DNA of 22,209 nucleotides from a virus. The stretch lies in the IMG/VR virus record IMGVR_UViG_3300035145_002507, positions 1-22,209 of that record; one strand, written 5' to 3'. Under the pieces are notes generated by a model. That model had not been told where the DNA came from and made no database searches. It saw only the letters and a program-made list of their open reading frames with translations. The position numbers and the translations under genes were made by a program. Of this stretch, positions 11,664-18,530 are shown one piece after another. Numbering within the stretch: position 1 is the first letter of the stretch; each line of letters begins with the position of its first letter.

Positions 11664-12203
11664 CAAAAACATTTCAAAATGATCTTCAATTGTCATGGTT
11701 GTGTTGACATCTTTACCAGTGTATGTTTCAAATAAGCCTTCTGTATTAAAGCAATAGTTGTAACGTTCCCAGAAGTTGTACACATCGGGCGTCTTACTAG
11801 CCCAACCTGCTTTACGCAACTTGATATCGTTTTCTTCACTTAGTGTGCACGTAGGCACGTTACAGGCTTGCTGTGGTGTAATATGTCCTGCTAATAGCAA
11901 GTCACGTACTGTGCTGTTTGGAATCATATGTTCAAACACACTTTTGCCTGTGATGTTGCGTTCACGATAATGGCTACCAATGTTTTCTTTGATACAGTAA
12001 CCGTGATACCGACGCAAGTGATGATCAATTGTGTCACGTATTAGTCGACGTGTTTGTACATCGTCGTTGCTGTTACGATACGCTTCAACAGCAATTTCCA
12101 ACTGTGCGTAGGTATATGCGGCTGTTGCCGCATATGTTTCTGATCCACGTGTTGCTTTTGTATAAACAGGTTGAATAAAGTTTTCTAGTGCTTCACGTAA
12201 CAT
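11661..12203 (-). CDS. hypothetical protein, possible divergent HNH-type nuclease, 180 aa
   Basis: The N-terminal half is helical (AAYTYAQLEIAVEAYRNSNDDVQTRRLIRDTIDHHLRRYHGYC). The centre reads SVFEHMIPNSTVRDLLLAGHITPQQACNVPTC, where E91-H92-M-I-P resembles the (D/E)H-x-h-P strand of HNH/His-Me nucleases. C114 and C119 could then be metal ligands, and LSEENDIKLRKAG would follow as the N-containing helix. I do recall related unnamed proteins in marine T4-like phages, but I cannot confirm nuclease activity. It overlaps the preceding 89-aa gene by 1 nt (TAATG), with AAGG as Shine-Dalgarno, and ends in the 25-nt repeat and terminator. Confidence 0.7.
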   Translation of the reverse strand: MLREALENFIQPVYTKATRGSETYAATAAYTYAQLEIAVEAYRNSNDDVQTRRLIRDTIDHHLRRYHGYCIKENIGSHYRERNITGKSVFEHMIPNSTVRDLLLAGHITPQQACNVPTCTLSEENDIKLRKAGWASKTPDVYNFWERYNYCFNTEGLFETYTGKDVNTTMTIEDHFEMFL

Positions 12204-12472
12204 TATGCTACCTTGGCTTGAGTTACTTTTGTTAGACCTAACTTAGTAAGTGTATCTATCAAAATTTGCTCTGCTTTGTTTGCATCGGACATTGTTGAAT
12301 ACTTTTTAGGTAATTTTGTCCATCCTTTGTTTTCTGTAACAAGATATGGATTTGTATCATCATACAAACCAGTGACTGGATCTTGTTTCCAATGCTTGCT
12401 CTTTTCAAAATCTCGAGCAGTTACGGAAAAGTTTGGTACTTTGATTTTATAAGCAAGTTCATAGTTTGACAT
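12203..12472 (-). CDS. hypothetical protein, 89 aa
   Basis: MSNYELAYKIKVPNFSVTARDFEKSKHWKQDP and so on. The start at 12472 is supported by AAGGAG 7 nt upstream; an in-frame ATG at 12526 would lie close to the predicted transcript start and has no Shine-Dalgarno. Strand-rich first half, then NPYLVTENKGWTKLPKKYSTM and a C-terminal helix pair. Not recognised. It is the first gene of the unit driven by the promoter at 12543-12571, coupled to the 180-aa protein by a TAATG overlap. Confidence 0.68.
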   Translation of the reverse strand: MSNYELAYKIKVPNFSVTARDFEKSKHWKQDPVTGLYDDTNPYLVTENKGWTKLPKKYSTMSDANKAEQILIDTLTKLGLTKVTQAKVA

Positions 12473-12542
12473 AAGAAATCTCCTTTTTGTATCCTTTTTG
12501 TCAATTAAGTTTTGTAAGCAAAGCAATATCGCCTACACTATT

Positions 12543-12571
12543 AATATAGTATTTTAACAACCAAATGTCAA
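12543..12571 (-). promoter_or_regulatory. sigma70-like promoter for the 89-aa/180-aa unit
   Basis: TTGACA (12566-12571), a 17-bp spacer and TATATT (12543-12548). It begins 3-4 nt after the T-run of the terminator at 12575-12602. Confidence 0.8.
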
Positions 12572-12574
12572 CCA

Positions 12575-12602
12575 AAAACGCAAGAAAAGAATCTTGCGTT
12601 TT
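12575..12602 (-). terminator. rho-independent terminator after the ParB-like gene
   Basis: AAAACGCAAG and CTTGCGTTTT form a perfect 10-bp stem with an 8-nt loop and a T-run on the minus strand. The symmetrical A/T flanks could also stop transcription from the other strand. Confidence 0.85.
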
Positions 12603-12623
12603 CAATGACTTATAATTTTTTTA
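12599..12623 (-). repeat. 25-nt gene-end repeat, copy 2
   Basis: Identical to 11639-11663. Here it starts with the TAA stop of the ParB-like gene and runs into the terminator stem. Confidence 0.85.
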
Positions 12624-13700
12624 TGCTAGTACCAACTCTCGGCTTGGGTTTACAGAGATTTGCAAGTTAGCACCACTACCGTGTGTTGGCAGTGCAATCG
12701 AACCACCGTTTAGCATGTATACTTCACGCAAGAAGTTGGACATCATCTGCGGAGCACTCCAAGTACGACCTGGTGAAATGTGTTCAACTTGAATTTTACA
12801 CTGGTTCTTAAACAAACTGCTTGCTTGTCCAGTGCTGCTGAACATGGTGCTGCGTGGGTAAGTTTTTGCTACAGTTTGTAACACTTCTGTCATCCATCCT
12901 TCTGGCAACAAATCAAACTCGTCCAAACGTGATAGTTCATACAAACCAATGTACAAGTCTTGGTTAACTTCTTCGTCATCTGGATAAACTGAGATAATTG
13001 CTTCTAGTATGTTACGTAGTGTTTGTCCAGTCTTGTCAAGTTCAATGCCTTTTTGTGCAAACTTAAAGTGACTAAAGAACCATGGCTTACGCTGTTCGGT
13101 GCCCATGCTCTTACGTGCATTTTTATCACACAAGTCAATATCACAGAAATCAAATGCATCTTGCATCTTACGTGCTTGTACTGTTTTAAGTTCACGGTTA
13201 CCCAAGTCAAAACGTGTTAAACGGTTGCGGTGCAAATCACCTGGAGTAAGTTTACTAATACCTGTTTCGTTTAGCATTTCAAACGCATAACTAGGAAAAC
13301 TAGGATCTTCTGTGCGTACTACTTTTAGTGGTACTGCAGTGTATCCAAGCAAGCCCATTGCAACAACAGTGTGCTGACCATCATAGATTTGAATTTTACC
13401 GTCGTTATTTGCAGTAACAATACAGCCTTCTGCAATACGTACTAGGCGTGGATCAAAATTTGTAATAATTTGAATTAGGTTTTTCCAACGCAGATCACGC
13501 TGTACTTGATAATCAATTACTGGATTTTCCATGTCGATTTCAACCATTGGACAACCTTCAGCAAATGCATGTCCTGCTGCTTCAACTTGTTCACGTAGTC
13601 TTTGGAAATCTGCTTCTTTGAATCCGTATTCTGCAATCAAAGTTAAACGTGCTTGTTTAATAACCTCACGTAGGGTTTTTGTTGGTCGCTTATTGCTCAT
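12621..13700 (-). CDS. ParB/DGQH-domain protein, 359 aa
   Basis: Residues 55-72 (IDMENPVIDYQVQRDLRW) resemble the VRP..QR.L opening of ParB-type domains. Residues 101-128 read GKIQIYDGQHTVVAMGLLGYTAVPLKVV, the DGQHR/DG.H...A....G...VP..V strand-helix-strand of the ParB/sulfiredoxin superfamily. D107-G108-Q109-H110 would be the CTP/ATP-contacting loop. The C-terminal 200 residues are unrecognised and mostly helical. No helix-turn-helix of chromosome-partition ParB is evident, so a partitioning role is unlikely. Relatives include DndB-like and phage ParB-like nucleases or CTPases. A single gene with its own promoter (13756-13784) and terminator (12575-12602). Good AAGGA before the ATG. Confidence 0.78.
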   Translation of the reverse strand: MSNKRPTKTLREVIKQARLTLIAEYGFKEADFQRLREQVEAAGHAFAEGCPMVEIDMENPVIDYQVQRDLRWKNLIQIITNFDPRLVRIAEGCIVTANNDGKIQIYDGQHTVVAMGLLGYTAVPLKVVRTEDPSFPSYAFEMLNETGISKLTPGDLHRNRLTRFDLGNRELKTVQARKMQDAFDFCDIDLCDKNARKSMGTEQRKPWFFSHFKFAQKGIELDKTGQTLRNILEAIISVYPDDEEVNQDLYIGLYELSRLDEFDLLPEGWMTEVLQTVAKTYPRSTMFSSTGQASSLFKNQCKIQVEHISPGRTWSAPQMMSNFLREVYMLNGGSIALPTHGSGANLQISVNPSRELVLA

Positions 13701-13755
13701 TTTGTTTCCTTTACAATAAAGTTACTCGGGACACCATGTCCTCCGTTACAACTAT

Positions 13756-13784
13756 AATATAGTGTTTCTAAACCCAAAGGTCAA
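13756..13784 (-). promoter_or_regulatory. sigma70-like promoter for the ParB-like gene
   Basis: TTGACC (13779-13784), a 17-bp spacer and TATATT (13756-13761). It lies in the 102-nt gap after the HNH gene. No terminator hairpin is evident in that gap. Confidence 0.78.
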
Positions 13785-13802
13785 GAGTTTTTTTAATCTT
13801 TT

Positions 13803-14333
13803 TTAATTATTTTCTAAATCAAGCCATTGATACCAACTTGGATGCCTGACTTGTATTTCCATTTGTTTGCGTTTACGCACAAGTTCAAAGTATCCAGGTC
13901 TATAAGGCTTCGTTTTAGGTCTCCATTCTGGACCTACTTTATTACCTTTGCGACTGTTGCAAGGGTTACATGCTGTTACACTGTTTTCCCATGTAGTTTG
14001 TCCACCTCTACTTAACGGATGTACATGGTCTAATGTCAATGACGATTTAGCAAATTTGTTTTCACAATACTGGCAAACATACATGTCTCTCATATACAGG
14101 TTTGCTCGTGAAAAACGCACCTGTCTGGTGCGTCTTAGATAATCCTTTAACATAATCACAGCGGGGACTTTTGTCTCCCAGGAGGGACTCCGGACCATCC
14201 AATCATCATACCACTCCATTACTGTACACTTATCATGATACATATACATGATAGCCTCTTTCCATTGTACAACGCTAAGTGGGAGAAAGTTTACGGGTTG
14301 CCCATCGGCATTTAAAACAAGTGTATCGCTCAT
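13803..14333 (-). CDS. HNH endonuclease, 176 aa
   Basis: The HNH core spans 85-133. CxxC at C87/C90 (YVCQYC) and a second CxxC at C122/C125 (ACNPCN) form a structural zinc site. D102-H103 with H105 (LDHVHPLSRGG) form the catalytic beta strand, and ENSV and NSRKG complete the finger. The N-terminal 80 residues (VLNADGQPVNFLPLSVVQWKEA, then YLRRTRQVRFSRANLYMRD) match a widespread stand-alone HNH family that occurs in many bacteria and phages. It is not necessarily a homing enzyme, as the gene is not inserted in another gene. AATAAATA stands exactly 5 nt before the ATG and no Shine-Dalgarno is present, so a leaderless late mRNA is predicted. Confidence 0.92.
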   Translation of the reverse strand: MSDTLVLNADGQPVNFLPLSVVQWKEAIMYMYHDKCTVMEWYDDWMVRSPSWETKVPAVIMLKDYLRRTRQVRFSRANLYMRDMYVCQYCENKFAKSSLTLDHVHPLSRGGQTTWENSVTACNPCNSRKGNKVGPEWRPKTKPYRPGYFELVRKRKQMEIQVRHPSWYQWLDLENN

Positions 14334-14338
14334 ACTAA

Positions 14339-14346
14339 TATTTATT
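14339..14346 (-). promoter_or_regulatory. late-type octamer giving a leaderless mRNA for the HNH gene
   Basis: AATAAATA, 5-nt gap, ATG. It overlaps the final codons/stop of the 121-aa gene (stop at 14342-14344). Confidence 0.5.
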
Positions 14347-14707
14347 TTTCGTCATCAAAGAAGGCGCTTAAATCGGGTTCATATATAAATTCTTCACCGT
14401 CTTCAAGTTCAACCTCAAACAGATCTTCTGTATCAAAATTATAACTTACATTATATACTTGTTCTGTATCCAGTGTTTGGATATCTCTCCAAAGTCTGCC
14501 AAGTGCTTCATCTGTCCAGCCATGATTTGCAGGTAGTTCAACATCTTGAATTACATTTAAGAATCCACACCAACGATGGTACTGATTTACATCATCGCTG
14601 TTGCAAGGATTGTATCCTTCTTTGATCATGTCTTTTAATAGTGCACGATCTTTAATGCCACTCTTATGGTATGCACGTTCCAGTGCAAAGTCAATTACAT
14701 TATCCAT
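14342..14707 (-). CDS. hypothetical acidic protein, 121 aa
   Basis: MDNVIDFALERAYHKSGIKDRALLKDMIKEGYNP and so on. The VIDFALERA.....GI opening is often seen in small phage proteins of unknown role. A central helix contains two cysteines (NPCNSDDVNQYHRWCGF). The C-terminus is strongly acidic with alternating strands (NFDTEDLFEVELEDGEEFIYEPDLSAFFDDEK), which could mimic nucleic acid. The ATG overlaps the 96-aa gene stop (TAATG). The Shine-Dalgarno is weak (AGAGTG), consistent with re-initiation by coupling. Confidence 0.7.
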   Translation of the reverse strand: MDNVIDFALERAYHKSGIKDRALLKDMIKEGYNPCNSDDVNQYHRWCGFLNVIQDVELPANHGWTDEALGRLWRDIQTLDTEQVYNVSYNFDTEDLFEVELEDGEEFIYEPDLSAFFDDEK

Positions 14708-14997
14708 TAATCACACTCTGGGAATTTGTATTCTACGATTTTCTTGATAGGTTTATAATGTCCGTTAAGTTTTTCTTTAACGTACGATTTGGGTTCTTCT
14801 GTACCAAATCTGTAGATTGCTTGTTTTGCAAAACTGAATATTTGTCTTTTATTACTAGACAGTATTGTTTCACGCATATCATTGTCGCCTAAATCATCTA
14901 AGTATCGTAAGGCATATGTAGTAATATCATCGATACTTAATGGGACCTCTACCTTTGCCAATATTTTACGTCCGTTGCCAGTGTCTTTGCTTCTCAT
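14707..14997 (-). CDS. hypothetical protein, 96 aa
   Basis: MRSKDTGNGRKILAKVEVPLSIDDITTYALRYLDD and so on. First a basic N-terminus, then a VEVPLSIDDITTYALRYL segment (strand and helix), helix KRQIFSFAKQAIYRFG, and a C-terminal FPECD. Not recognised. AAAGG stands 9 nt before the ATG. Driven by the sigma70-like promoter at 15071-15099, perhaps also by the late octamer at 15124-15131, and coupled to the 121-aa gene. Confidence 0.7.
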   Translation of the reverse strand: MRSKDTGNGRKILAKVEVPLSIDDITTYALRYLDDLGDNDMRETILSSNKRQIFSFAKQAIYRFGTEEPKSYVKEKLNGHYKPIKKIVEYKFPECD

Positions 14998-15070
14998 TGT
15001 TGTGCCTTTCAGTGCCTAAATATGTATTGTCATGTGCCATGACATCCTCCATAATTTCTTACTATGTAAG

Positions 15071-15099
15071 ATACTATGGCAAGATGACTTGCTTGTCAA
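15071..15099 (-). promoter_or_regulatory. sigma70-like promoter for the 96-aa/121-aa pair
   Basis: TTGACA (15094-15099), a 17-bp spacer and TAGTAT (15071-15076). The -35 overlaps an AACCAA/TTGGTT inverted repeat. A leader of about 70 nt separates it from the ATG. Confidence 0.7.
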
Positions 15100-15123
15100 C
15101 CAAAAAGTATTGGTTTGCAGTAA

Positions 15124-15131
15124 TATTTATT
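15124..15131 (-). promoter_or_regulatory. late-type octamer after the structural gene
   Basis: AATAAATA overlapping the stop (15130-15132) of the 832-aa structural gene. It would give a leader of about 120 nt for the 96-aa gene. It fits the pattern but has no direct support. Confidence 0.35.
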
Positions 15132-17628
15132 AAATGATATCTAAGATTTCTAAACTTACAGCCCAATTAACGTCAGTTACGTCATCGCCTTTGGTTGTAA
15201 TTCTGAAACTATTGCTGAATACACTTGCTGTAACATTCCAACCGTCGTAATACAACACAAACTTTGTATTGTTAGCAGGATCGTCTTCAAAAGGATTTAC
15301 AGTTTGCCCAGCATCTACTTCCCACAATTTATAATCATATTCGACTACATCTCCTGCATTGTAAGTTGTTGATACATTCCATAAGTCATATGTGCTTTCT
15401 TGTGTATTTCGTTGATAGTCTGTTCTAACAGGAGTACCTACCATTGTTGTTGTACCCCCTACATTTTGAACAGTTCCTTCGATTTTAAAAGTTCTTGTTT
15501 GATTTGTAGTAGGAGATTTACCAATTGCCTTTATTGTAAAAAACCAAGATTCATCTGTTGCAGGTTGAGGTAATGTTCCGTCAAATAGTACATCAGTTGT
15601 AATAGAGGATGTAGTTGTTGAGGTTGTTGCTTTTAGTAACCCAGGATTACTAATAGTAACTGTATTGCCTGTGTCTGTTACATTAACTGTACTGTCGCCT
15701 ACAAGTGTTTTAAACTGGAATGTATTTCCTGTTCTGCCAGATAATATTTCGACTTCATTACCGATATTTTCTGCTGTTATTTGATCACTGATAGTAATAT
15801 CACTAGCGTTTTGTGTTACTGTAATACCAGCACTACCATTTAATTTACGAAACTCTGCATCACCGGTAAACACATTTGTTTGTGCATAAAGTTCAGATCC
15901 GTTTCCTATGTTAGCAAATGTAACTGTTGTTGAACTACCAGATCCGTCTATATCACGCCAATTATTGATATCCGCAAAAAATGCTTCTACTTTATTTGTA
16001 TCTGTATTATATCTTAGGCGGCCTACTTCTCCAGTTGATCTATCTAGTGTACTGCCGGATGGAATTTTTACACTTCCTGTTCCTGGTATAACTGTGTTAT
16101 CAGCAAGTCGTGCAACAATATCTCCGCCGGCACCCGTTGAATTGTTAATTACTATTTGATTTACTGTTCCGTATATTCCACGAGTAACCGATTGATTGCC
16201 ATTTTTAACAACAACGCCATTTGTTTGTAACTCTGCTAGAGATGCTATAAAGTTTGTAAGTGTAAGCGCCATTGGGTGGAAATCGAACATTGAGTTTGTA
16301 TTAACTAATCCAACATCTTTTCGAACAAAACTAGAAATTATATCTGTTCTTACTACAATATCATTTGTACCCAGTGTTAATGCTAATTGTTCTGACTCAC
16401 TATTAACTACATGAACAGTGTTACCAGTTGTAGTTGTATTATTGTTAATAATTGTTGTATTATTACTTCCGCCCGACGAAGACTCGGTTGTTGAAAATGT
16501 CGGTAAACTGCCTGCATTATATCCAGGATTATTTGTTATTTCTTGTGGTACTGTACCATCGCTGACTTGCTGATCTCTTTGTTCAAAAACTTCTCTGTAA
16601 CCTTTAATATTACCACAGTAGTCGTATATAGGAACTTGATTACTACTAGTAGGAAGAGGCTCGTCATCTTTATCTAGTATAGATAACAACTCGTCGTCTA
16701 AAAGTAATTCGAATATATTATTATAATCTTCTACTTCTCCAGTGTCTGGATCAATGTATTGCACAGGATATCCGGCTAAATTGTCGTATATACTTTTTAA
16801 ACTATTTGCAAGATTTGCATTGTTAGACATATTACCACTTTTTGGATTGTGTAATACTCCTACACGGTTACTATTTTTACAACCAAAGTCAGGTAAACTA
16901 AAACTACTACCACCTAGGTTATAAGCACCAGTAATATTATTTTCAAAATTAATTAAGTTTGTAACAGATCCACGTAGTGCTTCGGCTTGTGCTACAAGAC
17001 TAGCAACTTCATTTAACGGAAGTGTTCCTGATAACACACTGTCTATTTTTCTTCCAATATCATTTAAAAAGCCGCCGACAAATGCACTAGGATTAAAATC
17101 TTGTCCACATAATGTACAACTAACATCAGGTAACATTGAACCAATGTCGTTCATTATTTTTTGACCTGGCCCTAAAAAACTACCAAATGCTCGTTCTAGC
17201 ATATTAGGAATTGCAATTGGATCAACTGGCTGTCCGCAAAAGTTTAGCATACTTGCTACTTGCTGTGCTTCAGATAATACTAGATTTGCACGGCCAATGA
17301 CATTATCAAGTTTAGTATGATCCATAAAATCATTTAATGCATCTTCTACTTTTTCAATAGCATCATACACTTCTTGTTGCATGTTTAATGGATTTTGTAT
17401 TAACGATTGTAAACTACAACTTAATCCAAGTTGTAGGTTCGGTAATTTAACACCATCGCCGCTTAACATTCCGCAAAGCAATTCACGCATAGTAAAACTA
17501 TATTCGGCACTAACTGCAATTTTTGCTGCATTCGTACCTGCACTAACTTTACCACTTAAATGATGTTTACCATCTAAGTAATCATTTGCATTTTGTAAAC
17601 CTGATTTAAAATCTGTATAATCTACCAT
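15130..17628 (-). CDS. phage structural protein, fibre/baseplate-like, 832 aa
   Basis: Two parts can be seen. The N-terminal part (1-375) is helical and contains seven cysteines (C52, C71, C131, C171, C174, C250, C338), including a CxxC. It has hydrophobic Gly-rich segments such as FGSFLGPGQKIMNDIGSMLP. A Ser/Thr/Asn-rich linker (378-402, TTIINNNTTTT) follows. The C-terminal part (405-832) is beta-rich in the manner of tail fibres. LRYNTDTNKVEAFFADINNW (538-557) is the marine-phage fibre motif LRYNT.T..VE.......W, followed by repeats of the T...I.N/NVTDTGNTVTISNPG kind and a jelly-roll-like end. The gene starts 2 nt after the PAAR-like gene, with GGAAG as Shine-Dalgarno. Together they suggest a baseplate or spike complex; the exact T4 counterpart is not identifiable. 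Confidence 0.82.
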   Translation of the reverse strand: MVDYTDFKSGLQNANDYLDGKHHLSGKVSAGTNAAKIAVSAEYSFTMRELLCGMLSGDGVKLPNLQLGLSCSLQSLIQNPLNMQQEVYDAIEKVEDALNDFMDHTKLDNVIGRANLVLSEAQQVASMLNFCGQPVDPIAIPNMLERAFGSFLGPGQKIMNDIGSMLPDVSCTLCGQDFNPSAFVGGFLNDIGRKIDSVLSGTLPLNEVASLVAQAEALRGSVTNLINFENNITGAYNLGGSSFSLPDFGCKNSNRVGVLHNPKSGNMSNNANLANSLKSIYDNLAGYPVQYIDPDTGEVEDYNNIFELLLDDELLSILDKDDEPLPTSSNQVPIYDYCGNIKGYREVFEQRDQQVSDGTVPQEITNNPGYNAGSLPTFSTTESSSGGSNNTTIINNNTTTTGNTVHVVNSESEQLALTLGTNDIVVRTDIISSFVRKDVGLVNTNSMFDFHPMALTLTNFIASLAELQTNGVVVKNGNQSVTRGIYGTVNQIVINNSTGAGGDIVARLADNTVIPGTGSVKIPSGSTLDRSTGEVGRLRYNTDTNKVEAFFADINNWRDIDGSGSSTTVTFANIGNGSELYAQTNVFTGDAEFRKLNGSAGITVTQNASDITISDQITAENIGNEVEILSGRTGNTFQFKTLVGDSTVNVTDTGNTVTISNPGLLKATTSTTTSSITTDVLFDGTLPQPATDESWFFTIKAIGKSPTTNQTRTFKIEGTVQNVGGTTTMVGTPVRTDYQRNTQESTYDLWNVSTTYNAGDVVEYDYKLWEVDAGQTVNPFEDDPANNTKFVLYYDGWNVTASVFSNSFRITTKGDDVTDVNWAVSLEILDII

Positions 17629-17630
17629 TG

Positions 17631-17945
17631 TTAACTTCCATTGCCTGCACGAACATTAGGACTTGCTGTTGTTGCTTTAGGATTACCATGCGGGTGGCCT
17701 TCGTGTCCTATTTGTCTAAAAAGCCTGTCCGGAGATGCAGGATCATTTAAAACTATTACAGGCATAGAGTTGGCACGAACTTTACCTTTGGTAATTGTTG
17801 CTTTTAATGCGCCGCCGGTGTGTGTATTAACATCGTCTTGTATACTGACAAAGCGAGAATTAACACGCACATTATTGCAACGTGTTTTTGTTCTCGCTCC
17901 GCAATCTCTCGAATCGTTTTGTCTATGGATAGGTCTGTGTGCCAT
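17631..17945 (-). CDS. PAAR-like spike-tip protein, 104 aa
   Basis: The C-terminal half (IGHEGHPHGNPKATTASPNVRAGNGS) carries the His/Gly-rich turn and SPNV.A.G pattern of PAAR-repeat proteins, the sharpened tip of contractile tail spikes (T4 gp5.4, T6SS). An earlier segment (THTGGALKATITKGKVRANSMPVIVL) resembles a second PAAR-type repeat (G......G...V.V). Cysteines at the N-terminus (DCGARTKTRC) and His residues could hold the metal. At 104 aa the size is right for PAAR. The perfect late octamer TATAAATA lies 5 nt before the ATG and there is no Shine-Dalgarno, so its mRNA would be leaderless. The large structural gene follows directly. Alternative: a general structural protein with a coincidental motif. 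Confidence 0.62.
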   Translation of the reverse strand: MAHRPIHRQNDSRDCGARTKTRCNNVRVNSRFVSIQDDVNTHTGGALKATITKGKVRANSMPVIVLNDPASPDRLFRQIGHEGHPHGNPKATTASPNVRAGNGS

Positions 17946-17950
17946 ACTAC

Positions 17951-17958
17951 TATTTATA
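17951..17958 (-). promoter_or_regulatory. T4-type late promoter giving a leaderless mRNA for the PAAR-like gene
   Basis: TATAAATA, then GTAGT, then ATG. It overlaps the end of the Sm-like gene (stop 17954-17956). It is the cleanest of the three leaderless cases because the octamer matches the T4 consensus perfectly. Confidence 0.72.
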
Positions 17959-18274
17959 GTATGAGAGATGCCTCTGCTTTTGCTATTCCAGTGGTAGATT
18001 CTAAATAACTATTACCAAGAGTATCAATTGGTTTGCTTACTGCAACAATTTGACTTTTGTTAATAACAACAGGTGTGCTATCATGTGCATCAATACTCAT
18101 TAACCATGGAATAAGCATTGCTTGTCCATTCGACGGGTTGAGTGTTAGCACTGTTGGCTTAACAACTTTTAGTTCGCTTCCTGTATCGGCATCAAAGCGA
18201 GTTACTAATTCTTCTCCTGTACTGAGTTTAATTGTAACTGTGTCACCTTTTTTAAAGTTTGAAATCACCAACAT
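17954..18274 (-). CDS. Sm-like/beta-barrel protein, 106 aa
   Basis: MLVISNFKKGDTVTIKLSTGEELVTRFDADTGSELKVVKP and so on. The pattern of five short strands with a G-D-x-V-x-I-K-L then G-E-E-L-V-T-R turn is that of Sm/LSm (Hfq-like) or SH3-like barrels. A proline-rich loop and a SKPIDTLGNSYLESTTGIA tail follow. Similar small proteins annotated as Sm-like occur in T4-type marine phages. An RNA-binding role is possible but not shown. It overlaps the glutaredoxin gene by 23 nt, the longest overlap in the window, so it is probably translationally coupled. The distance to GGAG is about 12 nt, which is long. Confidence 0.66.
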   Translation of the reverse strand: MLVISNFKKGDTVTIKLSTGEELVTRFDADTGSELKVVKPTVLTLNPSNGQAMLIPWLMSIDAHDSTPVVINKSQIVAVSKPIDTLGNSYLESTTGIAKAEASLIL

Positions 18275-18530
18275 CTAATTTAATATCTCCAATAAGTTCA
18301 CGGACGTATTCTGGCTGTAATCTTTGTAGTGCCATACCTCCGCCTTCAATTAATAGTTTACCTTTGTGATAAATTTGTGGCATTGTTCTATGACCTTCTG
18401 CCATCAAAAACTCACGTGCTTCATTATTTTCCATAATATCAATTACTTCGAAATCAAACTCGTGCTTTTCTAAGTATTGTTTTGCAATTGTACAATACGG
18501 ACAATTTGGTTTACTGTAAAGTGTAATCAT
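18252..18530 (-). CDS. grx: glutaredoxin, 92 aa
   Basis: A dithiol glutaredoxin of the NrdH/GrxC kind. The CPYC active site lies at 10-13 (SKPNCPYC), the cis-proline at TMPQIY (P51 within residues 49-54), and the glutathione/edge motif at EGGGMALQRL. Typical length. It would regenerate the ribonucleotide reductase encoded just upstream; phage NrdA-NrdB-Grx clusters are familiar from T4. The ATG overlaps the 70-aa gene stop by 4 nt (ATGA) with GGA before it. The active site is CPYC, as in the classic glutaredoxin/T4 family. Confidence 0.93.
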   Translation of the reverse strand: MITLYSKPNCPYCTIAKQYLEKHEFDFEVIDIMENNEAREFLMAEGHRTMPQIYHKGKLLIEGGGMALQRLQPEYVRELIGDIKLDVGDFKL

